Source: Sphingobium sp. AS12 (lineage in GTDB: Bacteria > Pseudomonadota > Alphaproteobacteria > Sphingomonadales > Sphingomonadaceae). From it: DNA of 64,000 nt. Made by a program: the position numbers and the translations under genes. The notes beneath the pieces were generated by a model that was not told the origin of the DNA, ran no database searches, and worked only from the letters and a program-made list of their open reading frames with translations. This document shows positions 57,390 through 64,000 of this stretch, piece after piece (within the stretch, counting starts at the first letter, position 1; every line of letters starts with the position of its first letter). Where the stretch lies: the NCBI RefSeq assembly GCF_019097845.1, contig NZ_JAHRGM010000001.1, positions 496,001 to 560,000 on the forward strand, read 5' to 3'.

Positions 57390-59000
57390 ATGTCCGATTC
57401 CCCCCAGCCCTATCGCGTTCTTGCGCGCAAATATCGGCCGCGCAATTTCCGTGAGCTGATCGGACAGGACGCTATGGTCCAGACGCTGGGCAATGCGATC
57501 AAGCGGGGGCGGCTGGCCCATGCCTTCCTGATGACGGGGGTGCGCGGGGTCGGCAAAACGTCGACCGCGCGGCTGATCGCCAAGGCGCTGAACTGCATTG
57601 GCGAGGACGGGCAGGGCGGGCCGACGATCGATCCTTGCGGAGTTTGCGAGCCGTGCCGTGCTATTGCCGAGGGGCGGCATATCGACGTGGTCGAGATGGA
57701 CGCGGCCAGCCATACCGGCGTCGATGATGTGCGCGAGATTATCGAGGCGGTACGCTATGCCGCCGTGTCGGCGCGCTACAAGATCTACATCATCGACGAA
57801 GTGCATATGCTCTCCAAAAATGCGTTCAACGCGCTGTTGAAAACGCTGGAGGAGCCGCCTGCCCATGTGAAATTCCTGTTCGCCACGACCGAGGTGAACA
57901 AGGTGCCGGTGACGGTGCTGTCGCGTTGTCAGCGGTTTGATCTGCGGCGGATTCCGGCTGAGTTGCTGGCGGGCCATTTCGCCCATGTCGTGGAGGCCGA
58001 GGGCGTCGCGGCGGAGGCGGATGCGCTGTCGCTGATTGCGCAGGCGGCCGAAGGATCGGCGCGCGACGGGCTGTCGATTCTGGATCAGGCCATTGCCCAT
58101 GCCGAGATGGGCGAGGGCGAGCCGATGGTCACCGCGACCCAGGTGCGCGACATGCTGGGCCTGTCGGATCGCGGATCGGTGCGCCGATTGCTGGGGCTGT
58201 TGCTGGAGGGGGATACTGCCGCTCTGCTGGGCGGGGTGCGCGATCAATATGCGCTGGGGGTCGAGCCGCTGGCGCTGATGCGCGGCCTGCTGGAACTGGT
58301 CCATGCGGTGACGCTGGTGAAGGCGGGGCGCGACATTGCCAGCCCCGGCCAGTCCGCCGAGGAGCGGGGGGCGCTGGCCGACTGGGCTTCGCAACTGGGC
58401 TTCGCGCCGTTGCATCGGCTGTGGCAGTTGCTGCTGAAAGGGCATGACGAGGTGGCGGGCGCGATCCTGCCGATCGAAAGCTGCGAAATGGCGCTGTTGC
58501 GGGTGATGCACGCGGCGACCATGCCCGATCCGGGCGAACTGGCGCGGCTGCTGCGCGAGGGCGGGCCTGTCATTGCTGCGCCATCGGGAGCGGTTGCTTC
58601 GGCTCCGGCGGCTGGCCCGGCGGCGAAGCTGCCTGCGAGTTTCGAGGATCTGATCGAAGCGTTGTGGCAGAAGGGCAAGGGGCAGCTGGCGCAGGAACTG
58701 CATGATTGTGTCGGGCTGGTCCGCTATGCGCCGCCGGAAATCGACTATCGCGCGACGCCGCAATTGCCGTCCGACTTCGCCGCGCGCCTGACCCAGGCGT
58801 TGCGCGAGATGACGGGGATCGGATGGCGCGTGACACCCAGCGACGCGGCGGCACAGCCGACCTTGCTGGAGCGCGAGGAAGCGGCCAAGGCGGAGGTCCG
58901 CGCCGACATATTGGAAATCCCGGTGGTCAAGGCGGCGATGGCCGCTTTCCCCGATGCTGCGCTGGTCGAAACCGACCAGCCGGAACAATGGAGTGCATGA
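57390..59000 (+). CDS. dnaX: DNA polymerase III subunits gamma/tau
   Basis: 536 aa. Clamp-loader ATPase. Walker A G50-V-R-G-V-G-K-T57, the zinc-finger Cys set (CGVCEPC after LNCIG), Walker B YIIDEVHMLS and the SRC motif in VLSRCQRFDL. The C-terminal 150 residues form the tau-type region (ASFEDLIEALWQKGKG). No obvious slippery heptamer for a gamma frameshift was noticed. It is followed 3 bases later by the YbaB-like gene, a classic dnaX-ybaB pair. Confidence 0.97.
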   Translation: MSDSPQPYRVLARKYRPRNFRELIGQDAMVQTLGNAIKRGRLAHAFLMTGVRGVGKTSTARLIAKALNCIGEDGQGGPTIDPCGVCEPCRAIAEGRHIDVVEMDAASHTGVDDVREIIEAVRYAAVSARYKIYIIDEVHMLSKNAFNALLKTLEEPPAHVKFLFATTEVNKVPVTVLSRCQRFDLRRIPAELLAGHFAHVVEAEGVAAEADALSLIAQAAEGSARDGLSILDQAIAHAEMGEGEPMVTATQVRDMLGLSDRGSVRRLLGLLLEGDTAALLGGVRDQYALGVEPLALMRGLLELVHAVTLVKAGRDIASPGQSAEERGALADWASQLGFAPLHRLWQLLLKGHDEVAGAILPIESCEMALLRVMHAATMPDPGELARLLREGGPVIAAPSGAVASAPAAGPAAKLPASFEDLIEALWQKGKGQLAQELHDCVGLVRYAPPEIDYRATPQLPSDFAARLTQALREMTGIGWRVTPSDAAAQPTLLEREEAAKAEVRADILEIPVVKAAMAAFPDAALVETDQPEQWSA

Positions 59001-59003
59001 CGC

Positions 59004-59327
59004 ATGAAAGACTTGAACGAAATATTGGGCATGGCCACCCGCGTGCAGGAGGAACTGCAGCGCGCGCAGGATAATCTGGACAAGCTGGAAGTCGAAGGCG
59101 CGGCTGGCGGCGGGCTGGTGAAGGTGCGCGCATCGGCCAAGGGGCGGATCATCGGCGTGTCGATCGACGACACGCTGCTCGCCCCGTCCGAAAAACAGAT
59201 ATTGGAGGATCTGGTCACCGCCGCCTTCAACGATGCGCGCAAGAAGGCCGATGAGGTCAGCAATGCGGAAATGGGCAAGATGACATCCGGCCTGCAACTG
59301 CCGCCCGGCTTCAAGCTGCCATTCTGA
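59004..59327 (+). CDS. YbaB/EbfC family nucleoid-associated protein
   Basis: 107 aa. Small DNA-binding dimer that associates with the nucleoid. Core helix and strand: LNEILGMATRVQEELQRAQDNLDKLEVEGAAGGGLVKVRASAKG, then LEDLVTAAFNDARKKADEVSNAEM. Position directly behind dnaX is the usual one (dnaX-ybaB, often with recR next; recR is not here). Confidence 0.93.
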   Translation: MKDLNEILGMATRVQEELQRAQDNLDKLEVEGAAGGGLVKVRASAKGRIIGVSIDDTLLAPSEKQILEDLVTAAFNDARKKADEVSNAEMGKMTSGLQLPPGFKLPF

Positions 59328-59369
59328 TGGGCGTGGGCTGTTGCTGGCCCGCCAAAACCCGATAACCCC

Positions 59370-59444
59370 CGGTTCATCGTTGCGGCATTATGACAAGTGA
59401 CGATTGATTGGTGCGACGGGCATCCCCATAAAGGCGATGAACCG
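59370..59444 (+). promoter_or_regulatory. lon leader: inverted repeat and heat-shock-like promoter
   Basis: CGGTTCATCG at 59370-59379 is exactly repeated in reverse as CGATGAACCG at 59435-59444. Between them lie TTGATT (59404-59409) and CCCCAT (59424-59429), 14 bases apart, similar to a sigma-32 promoter (CCCCAT -10). Lon is a heat-shock protein in many bacteria, which fits; the -35 is weak. Confidence 0.35.
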
Positions 59445-59480
59445 TAGGACAGGGCCGCGTCTTTTGGCCCCGGAGAGTGA

Positions 59481-61877
59481 ATGACCGTGCAATATCCCCT
59501 TCTGCCGCTGCGTGACATTGTCGTCTTTCCGCAGATGATCGTCCCGCTCTTCGTTGGTCGTGACAAGAGCGTTGCCGCGCTGGAAGCGGCGATGGAAGGT
59601 TCCAAGGAAATCTTCCTCGTGTCGCAGCTCGACCCGGCCGAGGATGATCCGGGCCGCGACTCGCTCTATGACACGGGCGTCGTCGCCATTGTGTTGCAGC
59701 TGCTCAAGCTGCCCGACGGCACCGTGCGGGTGCTGGTGGAGGGCAAGCATCGCGCGCGTTTGCAGACGATGGACAGCAAAGATGGCTATCTGGTTTCGGA
59801 TGTCGAGACGATAGAGGATATCGTTGCCGAGGGACCGGAAGCCGCTGCGCTGATGCGGTCTGTGGCAGAACAGTTTGAAAATTACGCCAAGCTCAACAAG
59901 AAGCTGCCCGCCGAAACGCCCGTGCAGCTGCGCGAGATTGAGGATGCCGGGCGGCTGGCCGACGCGATTTCCGCCAACATCAATGTCAAGGTATCCGACA
60001 AGCAGTCGCTGCTGGTCGAGGCCGATCCGGTCAAGCGGCTGGAGATGGTATTCGCCTTCATGGAGGGCGAACTGGGCGTGCTCCAGGTCGAAAAGAAGAT
60101 CCGTGGCCGCGTGAAGCGCCAGATGGAAAAGACCCAGCGCGAATATTATCTGAATGAGCAGTTGAAGGCGATCCAGCGCGAGTTGGGCAATGGCGAGGGT
60201 GAGGAAGGCGACGAGCTTGCCGAACTGACCGAGAAGATCGCCAAGACCAAGCTGAGCAAGGAAGCGCGCGCCAAGGCGACCGCCGAGCTGAAGAAGCTCA
60301 AAGGTATGCAGCCCATGTCGGCTGAAGCGACGGTCGTGCGCAACTATCTGGACGTGCTGCTGGGCCTGCCTTGGGGCAAGAAGGGCAAGGTCAAGAATGA
60401 CCTCAAACGCGCGCAGGACGTGCTGGACGAGGATCATTTTGCGCTCGATAAGGTCAAGGACCGGATTATCGAATATCTGGCCGTGCAGGCGCGCACCAAT
60501 AAGCTCAAAGGCCCGATCCTGTGCCTGGTTGGTCCTCCGGGCGTCGGCAAGACGTCTCTCGGCCGTTCGATCGCCAAGGCGACGGGGCGCGAATTCGTGC
60601 GCCAGTCGCTGGGCGGCGTTCGCGACGAAGCGGAGATTCGCGGCCATAGGCGCACCTATATCGGGTCGCTGCCGGGCAAGATCGTGACCAACCTGAAAAA
60701 GGCCGGCACGATGAACCCGCTTTTCCTGCTCGACGAGATAGACAAGCTGGGCCAGGATTTCCGCGGCGATCCGGCGTCGGCTTTGCTGGAGGTGCTGGAC
60801 CCGGAACAGAATAACAAGTTTCAGGACCATTATCTGGAGATCGACGTCGATCTTTCAGACATCATGTTCGTGACGACCGCCAACTCGCTGAATTTGCCGC
60901 AGGCCTTGCTCGACCGGATGGAGATCATCCGGCTGGAGGGCTATACCGAGGATGAGAAGGTCGAGATCGCCCAGCGCCATCTGATCGCCAAGCAGATCGA
61001 TGCACACGGATTGAAGGACGGCGAGTTTGAAGTGACGGAGGACGCGGTGCGCGACCTGATCCGTTACTATACTCGGGAAGCCGGTGTCCGTACGCTGGAA
61101 CGCGAAGTCGCCCGGCTGGCGCGCAAGGCGCTGCGCAAGATATTGGAGGGCGAATATGACAAGGTGGTCATCACGCCGGACAATCTGGCCGACTATGCCG
61201 GGGTGCGCAAATTCCGCCATGGCGTGGGTGAGGATGAGCATCAGATCGGCGCGGTGACTGGTCTGGCCTGGACCGAAGTTGGCGGCGAATTGCTGACGAT
61301 CGAGGCGGTGACCGTGCCTGGCAAGGGCATGATCAAGACCACCGGCAAGCTCGGCGAAGTCATGAACGAATCGATCCAGGCGGCGTTTTCCTACGTCCGC
61401 GCGCGATCGCCGGGCTATGGCATCAAGCCCAGCCTGTTCAATCGCAAGGACATCCATATCCATCTGCCCGAAGGCGCGGTGCCCAAAGATGGTCCGTCGG
61501 CGGGCATCGGCATGGTCACCTGCATCGTTTCGACCCTGACCGGTATCCCGGTCCACAAGGATGTGGCGATGACCGGCGAGGTGACTTTGCGTGGCCGGGT
61601 GCTGCCGATCGGTGGCCTGAAGGAGAAGCTGTTGGCGGCTTTGCGCGGCGGCATCAAGACGGTGCTGATCCCGCAGGAAAACGAGAAAGACCTAGCGGAA
61701 ATTCCGGCCAACATCCGCGACGGGCTGGAGATCGTGCCGGTGTCGCATGTCGATGAGGTGCTGGCCCGCGCGCTGGTGTCGCTGCCCGAAGCGATCGCCT
61801 GGACGGAGGAGGATGACCTCGCCGCGCAGCCGAGCAACGGGCCGACGCGGGACGGGGATGCTGCACTGCGGCATTGA
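59481..61877 (+). CDS. lon: ATP-dependent protease Lon
   Basis: 798 aa. Cytoplasmic AAA+ serine protease that degrades damaged and regulatory proteins. N-terminal substrate domain (LPLRDIVVFPQMIVPLFVGR), Walker A G351-P-P-G-V-G-K-T358, FLLDEIDKLGQDFRGDPASA, and the protease domain with the catalytic dyad S673 (PKDGPSAGIGM) and K716 (GGLKEKLLAAL). Spacing of 43 matches E. coli S679/K722. Length normal. Confidence 0.98.
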   Translation: MTVQYPLLPLRDIVVFPQMIVPLFVGRDKSVAALEAAMEGSKEIFLVSQLDPAEDDPGRDSLYDTGVVAIVLQLLKLPDGTVRVLVEGKHRARLQTMDSKDGYLVSDVETIEDIVAEGPEAAALMRSVAEQFENYAKLNKKLPAETPVQLREIEDAGRLADAISANINVKVSDKQSLLVEADPVKRLEMVFAFMEGELGVLQVEKKIRGRVKRQMEKTQREYYLNEQLKAIQRELGNGEGEEGDELAELTEKIAKTKLSKEARAKATAELKKLKGMQPMSAEATVVRNYLDVLLGLPWGKKGKVKNDLKRAQDVLDEDHFALDKVKDRIIEYLAVQARTNKLKGPILCLVGPPGVGKTSLGRSIAKATGREFVRQSLGGVRDEAEIRGHRRTYIGSLPGKIVTNLKKAGTMNPLFLLDEIDKLGQDFRGDPASALLEVLDPEQNNKFQDHYLEIDVDLSDIMFVTTANSLNLPQALLDRMEIIRLEGYTEDEKVEIAQRHLIAKQIDAHGLKDGEFEVTEDAVRDLIRYYTREAGVRTLEREVARLARKALRKILEGEYDKVVITPDNLADYAGVRKFRHGVGEDEHQIGAVTGLAWTEVGGELLTIEAVTVPGKGMIKTTGKLGEVMNESIQAAFSYVRARSPGYGIKPSLFNRKDIHIHLPEGAVPKDGPSAGIGMVTCIVSTLTGIPVHKDVAMTGEVTLRGRVLPIGGLKEKLLAALRGGIKTVLIPQENEKDLAEIPANIRDGLEIVPVSHVDEVLARALVSLPEAIAWTEEDDLAAQPSNGPTRDGDAALRH

Positions 61878-61891
61878 TTGAAGGGGAAAGC

Positions 61892-61940
61892 GGCTGATAA
61901 CAGCCAGTTTTAGGGCATTTTGCGCCTGAAGGCGCAAAAT
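61892..61940 (+). terminator. possible terminator region after lon
   Basis: Two small hairpins: GGCTG-ATAA-CAGCC at 61892-61905 followed by AGTTTT, and ATTTTGCGCC-TGAA-GGCGCAAAAT at 61917-61940. Neither is a clean intrinsic terminator, but together they may separate lon from hup. Confidence 0.35.
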
Positions 61941-61973
61941 TGCATCGAAGCTGGTGGCTTCGTCGCTTTCCCT

Positions 61974-62003
61974 TTGACAGGCGCTGGAAGCTGCGCCTTA
62001 TTG
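61974..62003 (+). promoter_or_regulatory. candidate hup promoter
   Basis: TTGACA at 61974-61979 and TTATTG at 61998-62003, 18 bases apart, about 57 bases before the hup ATG. The -35 is perfect and the -10 weak. Confidence 0.4.
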
Positions 62004-62059
62004 CGCCGCCTACGCCGCGATTCCTAAACAACCAAATAGCACAAGGGGGTTCCCAAGGC

Positions 62060-62332
62060 ATGAACAAGCAGGATCTTATCAGCGCTGTCGCCGACAGCAG
62101 CGGTCTCAGCAAAAGCGACGCCAGCAAGGCCGTCGAAGGTGTATTCGACGCTATCACTGGCGCGTTGAAGAAGGGCGACGAAGTGCGCCTGGTTGGTTTT
62201 GGTACTTTTTCCGTTTCGCAGCGCAAGGCTTCGACCGGTCGCAACCCGCGCACCGGCGAGACGATGACGATCAAGGCTTCGGCCCAGCCCAAGTTCAAGG
62301 CCGGCAAGGGCCTCAAGGATTCGGTCAACTGA
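62060..62332 (+). CDS. hupB: DNA-binding protein HU
   Basis: 90 aa, the normal HU length. Small histone-like dimer that bends DNA non-specifically. MNKQDLISAVADSSGLSKSD at the start, EGVFDAITGALKKGDEVRLVGFGTFSV, the DNA-arm RNPRTGETMTIKASA and tail KFKAGKGLKDSVN. Start ATG at 62060 is preceded by AAGGGGG and AAGG. It follows lon, as in many proteobacteria. Confidence 0.97.
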   Translation: MNKQDLISAVADSSGLSKSDASKAVEGVFDAITGALKKGDEVRLVGFGTFSVSQRKASTGRNPRTGETMTIKASAQPKFKAGKGLKDSVN

Positions 62333-62456
62333 CGGTCCGGGCGCTTGCCATTGGGTGAGCGCTCACGTCTGACTACAAACGGTGTCGCGGCCGGAAAGCA
62401 TTTAGGAGAGTAGCGTTGCCACAGGGGACAACCCCGGCGCGCATGTATGTCTGGGC
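62333..62456 (+). other. structured intergenic region after hup
   Basis: Contains the perfect palindrome GTGAGCGCTCAC (62355-62366) and TTGCC-A-CAG near 62414 that pairs with CTGGGCAA near 62451 (one bulge), closing a loop with an inner GGGG/CCCC hairpin. A clear terminator follows. It may be the 3' untranslated region of hup or a small RNA. I do not recognise a known riboswitch. Confidence 0.35.
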
Positions 62457-62500
62457 AAGGGGGTGAAGGCTGATGCAGCTTTCGCCCCTTTTCTTTTGGT
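62457..62500 (+). terminator. intrinsic terminator downstream of hup
   Basis: Stem AAGGGGG-TGAAGGCTG / CAGCTTTCG-CCCCTT around an ATG loop, then TTTTCTTTT. About 125 bases past the hup stop and before rlpA. Confidence 0.75.
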
Positions 62501-62527
62501 AGGGCGATGTGGTGTGTCGGGGGTGGC

Positions 62528-63091
62528 ATGAAAGATAGAGTGGGGGCCGCCAGCGCGCTGGGTCTGGCACTGGCCCTGTCGGCGTGCGCAGGCGGCGATT
62601 ACCGTCCGGTGCGCGATGTGCCGGTCAGGATCGGTCCGCCCTATACGGTGCGCGGCGTCACTTATGTGCCGGCTGCCGATCCGGCTTATGACATGCTGGG
62701 CTATGCCAGCTGGTACGGATCGGAATCGGGCAACCGCACCGCCAATGGCGAGCGTTTCCGGCCTGACTGGGTGACGGCGGCGCATACCAGCCTGCCGCTG
62801 CCCAGCTATGTCGAGGTGACGGCACTGGACAGCGGACGCACCATCATCGTGCGGGTCAATGATCGTGGGCCGTTTGCGGGCAAGGGGCGGGTGATCGACC
62901 TGTCGCGCGGGGCGGCCGAGCAATTGGGGATGCGCGCGCAGGGGCAGGTCGCGGTGCGGGTGCGGGTGGTCAATCCGCCGGAAAAGGCGCGCGAGAGGCT
63001 GCGCAAGGGCAAGGCGGCGGAGGAACGGCCGCGCGTGCCGGAACGGACACTGGTCAGGCTGCGCGCGCAGATGAAGGCGGCGGGGCTGTAA
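62528..63091 (+). CDS. rlpA: RlpA-like septal ring lytic transglycosylase lipoprotein
   Basis: 187 aa from ATG at 62528 after GGGGGTGG. Signal peptide ends in the lipobox LSAC, so the mature protein is lipid-anchored in the outer membrane or inner leaflet. The DPBB fold is at residues about 55-140: GYASWYGSESGNRTANGERF, YVEVTALDSGRTIIVRVNDRGPFAGKGRVIDLSRGAAEQLGM with the catalytic Asp in NDRGPF. No C-terminal SPOR domain, so septal targeting is uncertain; the tail is basic (RLRKGKAAEERPR). Confidence 0.93.
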   Translation: MKDRVGAASALGLALALSACAGGDYRPVRDVPVRIGPPYTVRGVTYVPAADPAYDMLGYASWYGSESGNRTANGERFRPDWVTAAHTSLPLPSYVEVTALDSGRTIIVRVNDRGPFAGKGRVIDLSRGAAEQLGMRAQGQVAVRVRVVNPPEKARERLRKGKAAEERPRVPERTLVRLRAQMKAAGL

Positions 63092-63196
63092 CCCCGGCGA
63101 AAGATGGCGCGGGTGCAATTGCCTGCTTGACGCCCGGTTATCCGCCGCATATGTGCCCACTTCTCGCGGGGCCAAGCGCCCCACGGCAAGTGTTGT

Positions 63197-63274
63197 GGCG
63201 ATCGTAGCTCAGTTGGTTAGAGCGCCGGTTTGTGGTACCGGAGGTCGGGGGTTCAAGACCCCTCGATCGCCCCA
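63197..63274 (+). tRNA. tRNA-His(GTG)
   Basis: 78 bases with encoded CCA and the extra 5' G (G-1) paired to discriminator C73, the His hallmark. Acceptor GCGATCG/CGATCGC, anticodon loop TTTGTGGT with anticodon GTG, T-arm GGGGG-TTCAAGA-CCCC. Confidence 0.97.
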
Positions 63275-63364
63275 TTTGCGCTATTCCTGGCCTGATCCGG
63301 GCATATTCGTCGGACAGGTGGGAAGGGGCTTCGCAGCATCGCGATTGCGCTCTATAGCCCCGGC

Positions 63365-63736
63365 ATGACTGATGCGCGCGACACGGGGCTGACCCTTAAT
63401 CCCAAATATGACGACCATGGCCTGATCACCGCGGTGGTCACTGACGTGGCCAGCGGCGACGTGCTGATGGTGGCGCATATGAATGCGCAGGCGCTGGCGC
63501 TGACGGTCGAGACGGGGCTTGCCCATTTCTGGTCGCGCAGCCGCAAGGCGTTGTGGAAGAAGGGCGAGACGTCCGGGCATATGCTGGAGGTCCGCGATAT
63601 TCGGATCGATTGCGATCAGGATGCCGTGTGGGTGAAGGCCGCGCCGGCGGGGCCGACATGCCATACAGGCGCACGATCCTGTTTCTTCCGCCGGGTCGGG
63701 GCGGACGGGCTTATGGCGGTCGATGCGGCGGACTAG
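63365..63736 (+). CDS. hisI: phosphoribosyl-AMP cyclohydrolase
   Basis: 123 aa, the free HisI form without HisE. Third step of histidine synthesis. Motifs: [40 protein letters not shown], the metal-binding [11 protein letters not shown] (Asp triad) and the zinc Cys residues in [10 protein letters not shown]. Directly downstream of tRNA-His by 90 bases. The next gene starts inside its last codons. Confidence 0.95.
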   Translation: MTDARDTGLTLNPKYDDHGLITAVVTDVASGDVLMVAHMNAQALALTVETGLAHFWSRSRKALWKKGETSGHMLEVRDIRIDCDQDAVWVKAAPAGPTCHTGARSCFFRRVGADGLMAVDAAD

Positions 63737-64000
63737 CGCTGTCCTGCTATTGTTGCTGGCGGCGTGTCAGCGTGAACCGGCCAGCGATGCGGGACCGGTG
63801 ACGGGCGGCGTCGCGGCGTCGGGCCTGGAGCAGGCGGCGATCGCCAGCGGGGCGATTGCGGACGCGGCGGCGATTTCCCCGGTCGGGCTGTTCCAGCGCA
63901 ATCATGAGGCGGGGCGCGACGCGCTGTGCGTCATTCCCGGCAAAAGCGGCGCGCTGCGGTTCGGGCTGGAGGCCAATTTCGGCGAGGAGCAAAGCTGCCG
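63723..64000 (+). CDS. lipoprotein gene, 5' part (runs off window)
   Basis: At least 92 codons from the ATG at 63723, which overlaps the hisI stop region by 14 bases. [15 protein letters not shown] is a lipoprotein signal with lipobox LAAC. The mature part is Ala/Gly-rich ([20 protein letters not shown]) with Cys in [11 protein letters not shown] and EEQSC. Not recognised; the product is cut by the window edge. Confidence 0.7.
   Translation, partial: MRRTSAVLLLLLAACQREPASDAGPVTGGVAASGLEQAAIASGAIADAAAISPVGLFQRNHEAGRDALCVIPGKSGALRFGLEANFGEEQSC

Noticed and set aside
57390-59000. Programmed frameshift in dnaX to make gamma
   Set aside because: No clear slippery A-rich heptamer plus stem was noticed; the call is for the full-length tau form only.
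57345-59297. 650-codon minus-strand open frame over dnaX and ybaB-like
   Set aside because: Antisense shadow; composition is His/Arg/Gln-rich and it spans two well-supported genes.
62333-62500. Riboswitch after hup
   Set aside because: The segment did not match any aptamer I recognise, and it lies downstream of hup and before a terminator; kept only as a structured-RNA candidate.

Overview
The window is chromosomal DNA from a high-GC alphaproteobacterium, most likely a sphingomonad (Sphingobium/Sphingomonas type). The reasons are the style of the protein sequences, a TrmFO, a gatCAB amidotransferase operon, an STN-type TonB receptor with FecI/FecR, a long-form LeuA, and many scattered palindromic repeats of the CCGTTCG...GTCGAAGCCC kind. 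No phage, conjugative element, IS element or CRISPR array was seen. The assignment is inferred from reading alone.

Layout. 1-2.8 kb (minus): end of a tad/flp pilus locus (TadG-like VWA protein, a TadE-like pseudopilin, a second TadE-like gene cut by the window edge). 2.8-8.4 kb: a phytoene/squalene synthase-like protein, an EF-hand protein, trmFO, a dicarboxylate/cation symporter and a secreted M20 peptidase. 8.5-15.3 kb (minus): branched-chain amino acid synthesis: leuA preceded by a putative leucine-rich leader peptide, a YceI protein, and ilvB-(unknown gene)-ilvN-ilvC. 15.4-25.2 kb: miaA and serB with overlapping divergent start codons, a small lipoprotein, an L,D-transpeptidase, ruvX, a DUF3089 hydrolase, and gatC-gatA-vapB-vapC-gatB, a toxin-antitoxin pair inside the amidotransferase operon. 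25.2-32.4 kb (minus): a cell-surface signalling cassette (ECF sigma factor, FecR, TonB receptor, autotransporter). 32.6-43.9 kb (plus): a serine hydrolase, the glycogen operon glgP-glgB-glgC-glgA-glgX, and a hotdog thioesterase. 43.9-46.7 kb: a two-gene UGSC-type cassette of unknown function with a divergent LysR regulator.

46.7-52.7 kb: tRNA-Lys, folK, a small protein, rpsD, chorismate mutase, then (minus) rpiB-glyA-nrdR and an ORF joining a GIY-YIG domain to TrmJ. 52.7-57.2 kb: a small hydrolase, two tandem cysteine desulfurases, a 2Fe-2S ferredoxin and a class A beta-lactamase. 57.2-64 kb (plus): SRP RNA, dnaX, ybaB-like, lon, hup, rlpA, tRNA-His, hisI and the start of a lipoprotein gene.

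Most genes are core metabolism and housekeeping. The parts most worth a second look are: the putative leuA attenuator; a palindromic repeat that is translated inside a cysteine desulfurase; the GIY-YIG/TrmJ fusion bracketed by inverted repeats; the beta-lactamase with the Cys69/Cys238 carbapenemase-type signature; vapBC inside gatCAB; and the UGSC/LysR cassette.
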